A DNA stretch of 64,000 bases from Gottfriedia acidiceleris (GTDB lineage Bacteria; Bacillota; Bacilli; Bacillales; Bacillaceae_G). Below the pieces are notes generated by a model. It was not told the origin of the DNA. It ran no database searches and was given only the letters and a program-made list of their open reading frames with translations. The stretch spans positions 125,555-189,554 of the forward strand of contig NZ_NESS01000007.1 in NCBI RefSeq assembly GCF_002128425.1, in the 5' to 3' direction. Below, piece by piece: positions 54,736 through 63,403 of the stretch. How positions within the stretch are numbered: position 1 is the first letter of the stretch; each line of letters begins with the position of its first letter. Made by a program: the position numbers and the translations under genes.

Positions 54736-54889
54736 AAGATTTTACTCCCTCTCGATTTTGCAATTTATATTTTTTAAAAAGAAAAAACCAAGCACTATGG
54801 CACTCGGTTATTCCGGTATAGTATAAAATCATTTCTTGTAACACAAACTATTTCAAGTGTACTTAATAAAAAAAGGATGTGTATTTATG

Positions 54890-55165
54890 CCTTTAAATCA
54901 TGAGCATCAATTAACAATTTTACGTGATATTTTAATGAATCACCAATCTGATTGCTGTGGAACCGTATCAGAATGTGAACAGTTAGAAAGACTTGTTCAA
55001 TCCTTATTAACGAACGACCAAATAACAGATGATGTAAAAAGCATGTTAAATGATGTGTATTATTACAGTCAGTCTGGAAAGTATTCTTCCGATTTAGATC
55101 AGCACATTACAAATCACCAAAATCAACTCTCTCAATGGGTGACTGATTTTAATACTTATTCTTAA
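54890..55165 (+). CDS. ytzH: YtzH-like protein
   Basis: 92 residues from ATG 54890 (AAAGGA nine bases upstream). The length equals that of YtzH in B. subtilis. MPLNHEHQLTILRDILMNHQSDCCGTVSECEQLERL holds two adjacent Cys plus one more, then helices and an NHQNQLSQWV end. It is soluble. The function is unknown. It is convergent with ytmP. Confidence 0.88.
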   Translation, partial: PLNHEHQLTILRDILMNHQSDCCGTVSECEQLERLVQSLLTNDQITDDVKSMLNDVYYYSQSGKYSSDLDQHITNHQNQLSQWVTDFNTYS

Positions 55166-55196
55166 TCTATATGACAATTTCCGAGGAAATTTTTAT

Positions 55197-55985
55197 TTAA
55201 TCTAATATTTTCTCAAGCAGGCTCTCCATTTTTTGAGTCTGCTTTTCATTTTCACGAAGAGTATACCATTTAATCCAAATGATTGTTTGAGCGACTACAT
55301 ACCAAGTCATTCGATTTAACAGGTCTTCGGTAAATTTTATTCCATAACTTCGAAGCCATTTTTCCCAATCGTTCTGTTCTACATAAGTGAATAAAAACAT
55401 GCCCAAATCAAATGCTTTATCAGCAATGATTGCCTCATCCCAATCGATTAAATATAAATTATTAGTCGCCGTAAGTAACCAATTATGATGATTTAAATCA
55501 CTATGACAAACGACTAAATCCTCTGGATCAAATGATGGCATATTTTCCTCTAAATATTCGATGCCTTTTACAATAATCTGACTTTGTGTAAACTCTTCAG
55601 TAAGATTACCTACGATTGTTTGCAGTAAATCCTGAGGTTCTAATGGATTAATCCCTAGCTTCGTTAACATATATAACAATTCTTTGGAAGAATGGATACG
55701 ATATAAAAATTGCGCAACCCCTTTCGCAGAGAGCTCAAAAGGTTCTAGACTTCGTGCAATTACCCACTCTTGAGCAGTAAGTACATCACCATTTTCTAGT
55801 CTTCTAGTCCAAACTAATTTTGGTACAAAACCAGCTGCTGATAGAACTGCTAAAAAAGGAGAAGAATTTCGTTTTAGAAATAATCTCTTATCATTATTTT
55901 CAGCTATATACGCTTCACCAGTAAAACCACCGGCTGGCGAGATTGTCCATTCTTTTCCGAGTATTTCTTGTATAAGATTATCCAT
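55197..55985 (-). CDS. ytmP: YtmP-type aminoglycoside/choline-kinase-fold phosphotransferase
   Basis: 262 residues, APH-fold kinase. The catalytic loop is VVCHSDLNHHNWLL (H-x-D-x-x-x-x-N), the metal-binding YLIDWDEA follows, and an N-terminal LFLKRNSSPF contains the ATP-contacting Lys. The physiological substrate is not known. Its place between ytzH and amyX matches B. subtilis ytmP. Confidence 0.9.
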   Translation of the reverse strand: MDNLIQEILGKEWTISPAGGFTGEAYIAENNDKRLFLKRNSSPFLAVLSAAGFVPKLVWTRRLENGDVLTAQEWVIARSLEPFELSAKGVAQFLYRIHSSKELLYMLTKLGINPLEPQDLLQTIVGNLTEEFTQSQIIVKGIEYLEENMPSFDPEDLVVCHSDLNHHNWLLTATNNLYLIDWDEAIIADKAFDLGMFLFTYVEQNDWEKWLRSYGIKFTEDLLNRMTWYVVAQTIIWIKWYTLRENEKQTQKMESLLEKILD

Positions 55986-56040
55986 TGTTCTTCCGTTCCT
56001 TGTTGTTATATATGTTTGTATTTAAAATTATTTTATTACA

Positions 56041-56088
56041 AAAAAAGAAAGATAGCCTATTACAATTAGCTGTAATAAGCCATCTTTT
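56041..56088 (-). terminator. Terminator of amyX
   Basis: On the minus strand AAAGATgGC..ATTACA and TGTAAT..GCtATCTTT pair, followed by seven T. Confidence 0.85.
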
Positions 56089-56127
56089 ACAAGTTTACAT
56101 TGTTTAATTAGAATCTGCAAGTAGTTG

Positions 56128-58290
56128 CTAGTATTTTACTAATACAACAGTCGAAAGGGATGGCATTGGTAATTTATTACATTCCACTTTCATCCCTTTA
56201 TTAACATAATGATTACTACCATCCCATACGTACTCCCAATGGTCCTCATTTCCGAGATCAATCGTAATGTCATTTAGACCATTATGAAATAACACCATTA
56301 CTTCTTTAACACGATCTATCTCTTCTAAACCACTAATTCGGTAACCAATTATATCACGATGAATATTGACTGGCGTTACATACCTTTCTATTTCTTCTTT
56401 AAAAGAAAATCGGAAACATTTAAAGCGCTTTCGAATTGCGATAAACTCTTTAACAATCTCGATTGAAGATGCTTCACGTTCTGCTCTTGCCCAATCAATA
56501 CTATTAATTGTGTCGCCTGAATTATAACTGTTTTCTATACCTTTTTTTGTTCGAAAAAACTCTTGGCCGCTATGAAGAAACGGTACACCAAACGAAAATA
56601 TTACAATACTTGTTCCAAGTAAATGTCTTTTCTTTAGTATTTCTTCACATTCTTTCTGATTGGAAAGCTTTAATCTGTCCCACATAGTGTGATTATCATG
56701 TGATTCTACATAATTGATTGATTGATACGGCTCTTTAAATAAATTTATTTGATTATTAATCCCAACACTTCCTAAAAGTAAATCGGACAAATATTCATTA
56801 TGAATATTATTACCTTGTATAAAGCCTATTTCTTGAAATGAAAAAGTACTTCCTTTTATACCATCTCGGAATTTATCATTAAAAAACCCAACCATTGGTA
56901 GTTGATGACTTTGGTTTATTGTTGCTTTTCGAGAAGATGGACTTAAAGATGTATTTAAATCCCAACCTTCTCCAAAAATGATTATTTCTGGTTTTAAGAT
57001 TGTCAGTTCAGTTACAATTTGATTCATTGTATCCGTATCCAAAATTCCCATTAAATCAAACCTAAACCCATCGATGTCATATTCTTCAGTCCAATATTTT
57101 ATAGATTGCAAAATAAAACGTCTAGCCATCAATCTTTCAGATGCAAAGTCATTCCCTACACCTGTTCCATTCGATGGTAAACCACGTTCATCTTGTCTAA
57201 AATAATATCCTGGTACAATTTTTTCGAATTGGCTAGTTTGTAATTCATAAACATGATTGTAAACAACATCCATAATAATCCGTAAACCATGTTCATGATA
57301 CACCGAAATAAGGTTCTTTAATTCATTTATTCTTTCGATCGGTTCATCCGGTTTTAAACTATAACTACCTTCTGGTGCATTGAAGTTCAATGGATTGTAG
57401 CCCCAATTATAGCTTTGGAAAGGATTATTTTCATCTATTCCTTCAAAATCAAAAAATGGTAATAATTCAATATGTGTAACTCCTAGATTACAAATATAAT
57501 CCAAACCTGTTGAAAAACCATTGTACTTAGTATCTTTTTCATGAAATCCTTCAAAAGACCCCTTCTTTTGAATCCCACTTAGTGGATGTGAAGTAAAATC
57601 TCGAATACTGGCTTCGTAAATAATACAATCAGTATACTTACTAGGCGGTGCACTATTTACTTTACTAACTTTGCTACTCTTTGATAAATCAATCACTACA
57701 CTATGTTTACCATTTAAAGTAACTGCTTTTGCATATGGATCAACAGCTTCTCGCCAAATCAGATTCACACATACTAAAAAATTATAAACTAAACCGTCAC
57801 AATCACGATTGACTACTGTTTTCCAAGTCCCTTTTCCATCTCGTTCCATTAACTTTTCAGTAAACTTCTCTTTTTCACCGTATGCTTGATAAATTCTTAA
57901 CTTAACCTTTGATGCAGTAGGTGCCCATAATTTAAATTGTGTAGATTTATGCGTATAAATCGCACCTAAATCCTCTCCATCATAGGCATATTTTTCATCA
58001 AAGTCTCTCGAACGAATAACTCCACCTACTTGTAAATCTGTGCGAATACCAAATTCATCCTCAATCTCATACTTTTTTTCTAACAAAAGAACTTCAGTAG
58101 TCAAAACAGTATATTTAAAAAATCTATCAAACTCTATTCGAGATATGACAGGAAGCCTTGTTCTTTGGCCATCCTCTTCAATTAGTTCAAAATATGACTG
58201 CACTGTATGTTTGTTCGATTTGGGAATAATCATTGTTATTTCTTGAAATCCATCTATATAAGCTTCAAAAGCCCTTTTAATATGAAACAA
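56128..58290 (-). CDS. amyX: Type I pullulanase
   Basis: 720 residues, a GH13 debranching enzyme cutting alpha-1,6 bonds in pullulan and limit dextrins. A CBM48-like domain (FKLWAPTASKVKLRIY, near 130) precedes the barrel. Barrel motifs are the pullulanase signature YNWGYNPLNF, DVVYNHVYE, the nucleophile Asp in DGFRFDLMG, the acid Glu in IIFGEGWD and VESHDNHTMWDRL. No signal peptide is seen, so it is cytoplasmic, like AmyX of B. subtilis. TTG start with GATGGTGA upstream. A good cre site lies just ahead. Confidence 0.95.
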   Translation of the reverse strand: MFHIKRAFEAYIDGFQEITMIIPKSNKHTVQSYFELIEEDGQRTRLPVISRIEFDRFFKYTVLTTEVLLLEKKYEIEDEFGIRTDLQVGGVIRSRDFDEKYAYDGEDLGAIYTHKSTQFKLWAPTASKVKLRIYQAYGEKEKFTEKLMERDGKGTWKTVVNRDCDGLVYNFLVCVNLIWREAVDPYAKAVTLNGKHSVVIDLSKSSKVSKVNSAPPSKYTDCIIYEASIRDFTSHPLSGIQKKGSFEGFHEKDTKYNGFSTGLDYICNLGVTHIELLPFFDFEGIDENNPFQSYNWGYNPLNFNAPEGSYSLKPDEPIERINELKNLISVYHEHGLRIIMDVVYNHVYELQTSQFEKIVPGYYFRQDERGLPSNGTGVGNDFASERLMARRFILQSIKYWTEEYDIDGFRFDLMGILDTDTMNQIVTELTILKPEIIIFGEGWDLNTSLSPSSRKATINQSHQLPMVGFFNDKFRDGIKGSTFSFQEIGFIQGNNIHNEYLSDLLLGSVGINNQINLFKEPYQSINYVESHDNHTMWDRLKLSNQKECEEILKKRHLLGTSIVIFSFGVPFLHSGQEFFRTKKGIENSYNSGDTINSIDWARAEREASSIEIVKEFIAIRKRFKCFRFSFKEEIERYVTPVNIHRDIIGYRISGLEEIDRVKEVMVLFHNGLNDITIDLGNEDHWEYVWDGSNHYVNKGMKVECNKLPMPSLSTVVLVKY

Positions 58291-58316
58291 CGCTATTCAC
58301 CATCCAGACTATAAAT

Positions 58317-58330
58317 TTAAAACGTTTACA
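58317..58330 (-). promoter_or_regulatory. cre site upstream of amyX
   Basis: The minus strand TGTAAACGTTTTAA matches 13 of 14 positions of the CcpA consensus TGWAANCGNTNWCA. It lies 27-40 bp upstream of the amyX start, where bound CcpA would block transcription when glucose is present. Confidence 0.8.
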
Positions 58331-58526
58331 TAAAAACGACGTATTTTCGTTATTTATTAAATCGATATGATTAGTCTATTCACAAAGAGTTAAAATGGAT
58401 TCTAAACAAACACTTAATGAAATTACCCTTTTATTTTAAATGTCAATTCATTCTGTTTAAAGCTTCTTCAGAAAAGTATTCGTTAGTTTCTTGAAATATT
58501 TCTTATATTCGGCTCAACTCATCAAT

Positions 58527-59078
58527 TTACTTTAATTTAATTGATTCAGCAATGTAGTAACTTGGTTTTTTAGAAGGTTGAATCTTATATAAAACGACTT
58601 CATTCACTTTGAATTTTAAAGGTTTCTCTTCCCAACTAAGTGGGATCTCAAATTTTTTATCAAACCTATCATTATATTTCTTTGCGATTGTAATATGCGG
58701 ATTATATGGACGTTTATCAATTGAAAAACCGATTTTTTCACATATCTTACGAATTCTATTTTGCAACTCCATTAATTCAACGCTTTTCTTTAAACCAAAC
58801 CACCATACACGTGGCTGTACAGTACTCCCAAAAATTCCTAACTGCTGAATTGACAAGTCAAAACTTTTATAATCGTTAAGTTCTTTTTGTAATTGATCCA
58901 TAAGCTCTACACTTTTTGTATATGTAACTGGACCTAAAAATGATAAAGTAATATGAAAATCATCTTTAAAAGTCCATTTCTTTAAAGGTAATTTTGTATA
59001 CCATTTTTTTGAATATTCATCTAAAATTTCTTTTATTTCTAATGGCAAAGGAACAGCAAGGAAATAATGTTCACTCAA
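58527..59078 (-). CDS. thpR: RNA 2',3'-cyclic phosphodiesterase (ThpR/YtlP)
   Basis: About 184 residues from TTG 59078, with AAGGAG ten bases upstream inside the end of the preceding gene. 2H phosphoesterase family with its two His-x-Thr motifs, FHITLSFLG and NPHITIAKK. The family hydrolyses 2',3'-cyclic phosphates of RNA ends and ligates tRNA halves in vitro. The upstream MFS gene ends two bases before this start, so the pair is translationally coupled. Confidence 0.9.
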   Translation of the reverse strand: MSEHYFLAVPLPLEIKEILDEYSKKWYTKLPLKKWTFKDDFHITLSFLGPVTYTKSVELMDQLQKELNDYKSFDLSIQQLGIFGSTVQPRVWWFGLKKSVELMELQNRIRKICEKIGFSIDKRPYNPHITIAKKYNDRFDKKFEIPLSWEEKPLKFKVNEVVLYKIQPSKKPSYYIAESIKLK

Positions 59079-59079
59079 C

Positions 59080-60267
59080 TTACGCAATCTCCTTTTTATC
59101 AATCAAATTAGAGTCCTTTTTTAAGTATTGCATAATTCCAACTGCAACTATACTAAGCGATCCAAATAAAATATAAATTGCTTTAATTGAAAATAACTCT
59201 GATATAAATCCACTTATAAAAGTACAAAACCATTCTCCCAACCCTAAGCCTAAACCGGAATAAATTGTAACAGCCGTTGCTTTTAAAGAATCCGGTGCTT
59301 GATCTCTTACAAACTGGAGAGCTGCAGGAATAAATAATCCAACCGATAGTCCTTGTGTAAGGCAGGATAAGAAAAGAATCGGCATAGGAGGATTTGTAAA
59401 ATAAAAATACCATCTTAATGCTGATACTAAAGCGGTTGCAATTAATATATTATATATCCCAAATCGATTAATTAATCGCTTGGCTACTTGTAAAAATGGT
59501 GCTTCACTACCTGCAGAAATTAGAAATGCAATACCAACACCTGTTAATGTTCCACCTAAAGATTGAATATATAAACCGAAGTAAGTATTATTTGCACTAA
59601 TTGGTCCAAAAACTAAAAAGGCACAAATTAAAAATAGTAAAAATCTTTTATTAGATAGCAAAATCGGGACTCCTTTTAAGATGGGCTCCCTTTTACTAAT
59701 TGTCGTAGCATTTGGAATAAAGATTGAAATACCTAACCCGACTAAAATACAAAATGCAAATACGAAAAATATAATGACTAAACCGAAAACTTCAGCTAAT
59801 CTTCCCGAAACTAATACAGCAAAAGCAAAACCAATTGAGCCATATAATCGAATAGCTCCGTAATTCCCACCAATTTTTTGGACATAATTCAGTGCAATAC
59901 TATCTGAAAGAGGAATTAAAGCACTTTGCGTCATTGATAACATGATAACAACAAATAAAAGCATGCCATAGGAAGTGATTGTAGAATAGAAAAGTGCGAT
60001 TACGATTGTGGAGATTTGTGCTATAAGCAACATTTTTTTAGGATTAAGCGTCATGTCACTAACCATTCCCCATAGAGGCTGCGAAAAAATTGCAACGATA
60101 GGTGTTAAAGACATTAAAATTCCAATTTGTGAAGTTGACAAATCCAACACATTTTTAAAGTAAGAAGAAAGTAAAGGTCCTAGTGATCCTATTGCAAAAA
60201 ATAAACAAAAATAATAGCCCTTAAAAATTAGTAAGATGCTATTTTTACGTGCTGGTAATTTGTTCAA
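59080..60267 (-). CDS. MFS_1-like transporter (YwbF/nucleoside-symporter type)
   Basis: About 396 residues and 12 helices of the MFS_1_like/PPP group: GPLLSSYFKNVLDLSTSQIGILMSL, QPLWGMVSD in place of the classic motif A, and GAIRLYGSIGFAFAV. Substrates in this group include aromatic acids, nucleosides and sugars. TTG starts occur at 60279 and 60267; AGGAG abuts the first, so the second is favoured. A leader with mutually exclusive hairpins and a strong terminator lies upstream, after pepV. Confidence 0.84.
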   Translation of the reverse strand: MNKLPARKNSILLIFKGYYFCLFFAIGSLGPLLSSYFKNVLDLSTSQIGILMSLTPIVAIFSQPLWGMVSDMTLNPKKMLLIAQISTIVIALFYSTITSYGMLLFVVIMLSMTQSALIPLSDSIALNYVQKIGGNYGAIRLYGSIGFAFAVLVSGRLAEVFGLVIIFFVFAFCILVGLGISIFIPNATTISKREPILKGVPILLSNKRFLLFLICAFLVFGPISANNTYFGLYIQSLGGTLTGVGIAFLISAGSEAPFLQVAKRLINRFGIYNILIATALVSALRWYFYFTNPPMPILFLSCLTQGLSVGLFIPAALQFVRDQAPDSLKATAVTIYSGLGLGLGEWFCTFISGFISELFSIKAIYILFGSLSIVAVGIMQYLKKDSNLIDKKEIA

Positions 60268-60299
60268 AATAATTCTCAACTCCTAAAAGACATACTTAA

Positions 60300-60325
60300 A
60301 AAGGGGAGGAAATTTTCTCCCCTTT
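60300..60325 (-). terminator. Strong terminator between pepV and the MFS gene
   Basis: AAAGGGGAG and CTCCCCTTT form a 9-bp GC-rich stem followed by T on the minus strand. Confidence 0.9.
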
Positions 60326-60382
60326 CAGACTGTTGGCAAACGATTTCAATCAGTCTGAAATTCAAATTTAATATTCAGACTG
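60324..60382 (-). promoter_or_regulatory. Competing hairpins in the pepV-MFS spacer
   Basis: Three 9-base elements alternate on the minus strand: CAGTCTGAA (60374-60382), TTCAGACTG (60351-60359) and CAGTCTGAA (60324-60332). The middle one can pair perfectly with either neighbour but not both. The last element touches the terminator stem. The layout resembles an attenuator. Confidence 0.6.
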
Positions 60383-60395
60383 ATGATAACGTATT

Positions 60396-61799
60396 TTACT
60401 TAACTAATTCAGCAATCGACTGTGCATAAATTGCAATTGCTTTTAATAAATCATCAATTTCAGCATATTCGTCTTTTTGATGAGCTACTTCTGGTTTCCC
60501 TAAGAATAATGGTCCAAAAGCTACACCTGCACTTAACGAACGTGCGTATGTGCCACCACCGATTGTTAATAATGTTGCTTCTTCACCTGTTTGCTCTTCA
60601 TATACTTTTTGTAAAGTTTGAATTAATGGGTGGTCCTGTGGAACATGGTGAGGTTTCGAATTTTTAATTTCATTATACTCAAAGTTATATTTACTTCCAC
60701 GTTCAGTAAGTGTTGAAATAACAAAGTCAATATCAGTTGTCACTGGATAACGTAAAGTTAAGCCAAATGAACCACCATTATTTTCTTCGTATTGCATAAT
60801 TCCTAAATTAATCGTTAAATCTCCAGTAATATCATCATTAAACGCAACGCCCATGTTTTTACCGCGTGAGTCACCTTTAAAGTTTTCAACGATAAATTTT
60901 AAGAATCGATCAGCATTAACATTAAATTCAAATTGGTTTAAGAAGCTTGCTAATGCAATACCCGCATTCTTACCTTTATCAGGTTCCATTCCATGTACTG
61001 AAACGCCTTCTACTTCTAAAACTTGGTGTCCATTTTCATTTGAAAATTGAGCTTTACAGCCTAATTCACTAATGTGTTTTGTAAATGCTTCATGATCAAA
61101 ATTTGATCCTGAAACAACCGCTTTTGCATAATCGGGTACCATATTTACTCTTCTACCTGAAGAGAATGATACTAATTTATATTCACTCTCTTTGTCTTCA
61201 CTTAATTGCACTTGTTTGAAATTAATATCTAATATTCCCTTTTCAGCGTAAATAATCGGGAAATCTGCATCAGGAGCAAAGCCCATTGTTGGCATTTCTT
61301 CTTTTTCAAAGTAGTGATCAACACAACGCCATTGGCTTTCTTCATCTGTTCCAAGAATCATACGTACACGTTTATTAATAGGCAATCCTAATTCTTTAAC
61401 AATTTTCATTGCATAATAAGCAGCCATAGTAGGACCCTTATCATCAATTGCGCCTCGTGCATAAATATTTCCATCTTTAATAATTGCATCAAATGGATCA
61501 TGAGACCAGCCATCGCCAGCAGGTACCACATCTAAATGACAAAGAATTCCTACTAGTTCTTCGCCGCTTCCCATTTCTAAGTGGCCAGCATATCCATCAA
61601 CATTTTTTGGAATAAAACCGTCTTTTTCACCTAAATTTAACATGTATGTAAGTGCTTCATTAATACCTTTACCCATAGGTGCTTCTTTTGATATTGTCGC
61701 TTCATCATAAACGCTTTCAATATTAAGAAGTTCAATCGTGTGCTTTAAATAGTCTTCTTTACGTTTTAAAACTTCTTCCATCCAATTAATTTGTGTCAT
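60396..61799 (-). CDS. pepV: Dipeptidase PepV
   Basis: 467 residues, M20 family zinc dipeptidase (YtjP). Metal ligands lie in LCHLDVVPAGDGWSHDPF (about 85-102), RGAIDDKGP and GTDEESQW, with the lid-domain residues in GRRVNMVPD and VSVHGMEPDKGKNAG. It completes the breakdown of imported or recycled dipeptides in the cytoplasm. AAAGGAGG precedes the ATG. Confidence 0.95.
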   Translation of the reverse strand: MTQINWMEEVLKRKEDYLKHTIELLNIESVYDEATISKEAPMGKGINEALTYMLNLGEKDGFIPKNVDGYAGHLEMGSGEELVGILCHLDVVPAGDGWSHDPFDAIIKDGNIYARGAIDDKGPTMAAYYAMKIVKELGLPINKRVRMILGTDEESQWRCVDHYFEKEEMPTMGFAPDADFPIIYAEKGILDINFKQVQLSEDKESEYKLVSFSSGRRVNMVPDYAKAVVSGSNFDHEAFTKHISELGCKAQFSNENGHQVLEVEGVSVHGMEPDKGKNAGIALASFLNQFEFNVNADRFLKFIVENFKGDSRGKNMGVAFNDDITGDLTINLGIMQYEENNGGSFGLTLRYPVTTDIDFVISTLTERGSKYNFEYNEIKNSKPHHVPQDHPLIQTLQKVYEEQTGEEATLLTIGGGTYARSLSAGVAFGPLFLGKPEVAHQKDEYAEIDDLLKAIAIYAQSIAELVK

Positions 61800-62080
61800 A
61801 GAAATACCTCCTTTAATATAAATAGTTTATCATCTTTTAAAATTTAAACATAATTTATTCATAAATGGAACGAAAAAAGAAGGAATATGACACTCTTTGT
61901 AGAATATATTACCTTAAACTTGCAAAATGATTACGTTTGCGCAAATTTTCATTAAATTTTTGTATTATTTTCATAAATTTCGTTATGAAACTACTGAAAA
62001 AGAGTAAAATGAAAATATAAGCTAGTAAAATACTTAACTAACCTGTTATGAAACAATGCGGTAGGTAAAGGAGTGGTTTT

Positions 62081-62302
62081 TTGAATTCTGGAACTTCTCG
62101 AATGCTGACTCGAATTAAAGCCATTTACATGTATATTAGTGAAAATGGTACCGTTTCTACAAAAGACCTAGTGGAGGAGTTTGGTATTACACCTAGAACA
62201 ATCCAACGAGATTTAAACATTTTAGAGTTTAATAATCTAGTTTATAGTCCAAGTAGGGGAAAATGGGCCGTAACAGGGAAAAAAGTAAAAGCTTCTTCGT
62301 AA
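62081..62302 (+). CDS. ytzE: DeoR-type helix-turn-helix protein YtzE
   Basis: 73 residues, only a DeoR-type winged helix: RIKAIYMYISENGTVSTKDLVEEFGITPRTIQRDLNILEFNNLV. There is no effector domain. The length equals YtzE of B. subtilis. TTG start with AAAGGAG upstream. It is divergent from pepV. Confidence 0.9.
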   Translation: MNSGTSRMLTRIKAIYMYISENGTVSTKDLVEEFGITPRTIQRDLNILEFNNLVYSPSRGKWAVTGKKVKASS

Positions 62303-62366
62303 AAAGAAAAACAAAAACCTATGATTGTCTTGTCTGACGTCTAATCAAGGGTTTTTGTTTTTCTTT
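62302..62366 (+). terminator. Long terminator of ytzE
   Basis: AAAAGAAAAACAAAAACC and GGTTTTTGTTTTTCTTTT form an 18-bp stem around an inner GATT/AATC pair. Confidence 0.85.
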
Positions 62367-62529
62367 TGACTCTCTATCTGAATTAAGAATTATATTAGTT
62401 GATATTTGTGTTTTAAGTTGCTCGCTATCCGTGGGAGCTGACCTGACCAGCACAAACACACAAAATGCTCTATTAAAAACTTATATATGTTTACATTTTG
62501 ATTTACCTAAACTCATCTAAAAGTAACTC

Positions 62530-63252
62530 TTATTTCTCTTCATTAACCGACTTTAATAAATCAATCTCTTCATCAGTCAGTTCACGATATTCACCTAACT
62601 CTAAATCTTCGTCTAACTTTAAAGGACCCATTTCTAGTCTTTTTAAGTAAGTAACTTTCTTTCCTACTGCTTCAAACATTCTCTTAACTTGATGGAATTT
62701 ACCTTCCATAATAACTAATTCGATCTCAGATTCTTCTCCGGATTTAAGAATTGTTAAATAGCCAGGTTTTGTTAAATAACCATCTTCTAGTGTTACACCT
62801 TTTTCAAATGCTTTAATGTCATCTTCAGTTACAACTCCATCAATCGTTGCATAATACTTCTTTGGCACGTGTTTTTTAGGAGAAAGTAATTGATGTGCCA
62901 AATGACCATCATTCGTTATTAATAATAAACCTTCTGTATCTTTATCTAAACGTCCAACTGGAAATGGCTCGAAAATGATATCTTCATATTCTAATAAACC
63001 AATTACTGTTTCATGCTCAGAATCTTCTGTAGCAGATATAACACCTGGTGGCTTGTTCATCATTAAATAAACAAACTCTTTATACTCTACTACTTCACCA
63101 TTTACCGTTACAACCTGCTGATCAATATCAACATGCTCTTTTGGGCTTTTTACAATATTATCTCCGACTTTTACAACTCCTTGTTTTAGTAGAGACTTTA
63201 CTTCTTTCCTACTGCCATATCCCATATTGGCTAAAATTTTATCAATTCTCAT
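62530..63252 (-). CDS. RsuA-family rRNA pseudouridine synthase (YtzG)
   Basis: 240 residues. The N-terminal S4 domain MRIDKILANMGYGSRKEVKSLLKQGVV binds RNA. The catalytic Asp lies in PVGRLDKDTEGLLLITNDG (about 98-116), with the LMMNKPPGVISA and EGKFHQVKRMFEAVGK motifs of the RsuA branch. Small-subunit position 516 is the usual target of close homologues. AAGGTG precedes the ATG. Confidence 0.93.
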   Translation of the reverse strand: MRIDKILANMGYGSRKEVKSLLKQGVVKVGDNIVKSPKEHVDIDQQVVTVNGEVVEYKEFVYLMMNKPPGVISATEDSEHETVIGLLEYEDIIFEPFPVGRLDKDTEGLLLITNDGHLAHQLLSPKKHVPKKYYATIDGVVTEDDIKAFEKGVTLEDGYLTKPGYLTILKSGEESEIELVIMEGKFHQVKRMFEAVGKKVTYLKRLEMGPLKLDEDLELGEYRELTDEEIDLLKSVNEEK

Positions 63253-63360
63253 TAATTAACACCTTTTCTTTCTAAATAAAAGTTTAAGAAAACCCGCCGT
63301 TTGGCGAGCTTTTTGGCGAAGTCATTTTTCTTCGCTATCAATTTATACATCCTTAATGTG

Positions 63361-63395
63361 AAAAAAAGGTGAACCACTACAAAAGAAGGTTCACC
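63361..63395 (-). terminator. Terminator of ytgP
   Basis: On the minus strand GGTGAACC and GGTTCACC pair, followed by seven T. Confidence 0.9.
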
Positions 63396-63403
63396 ATATA
63401 TTT

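Noticed and set aside
62440-62465. SRP-RNA-like CAGGTCAG string
   Set aside because: The conserved GGAA tetraloop and flanking helix of the bacterial SRP RNA are absent.
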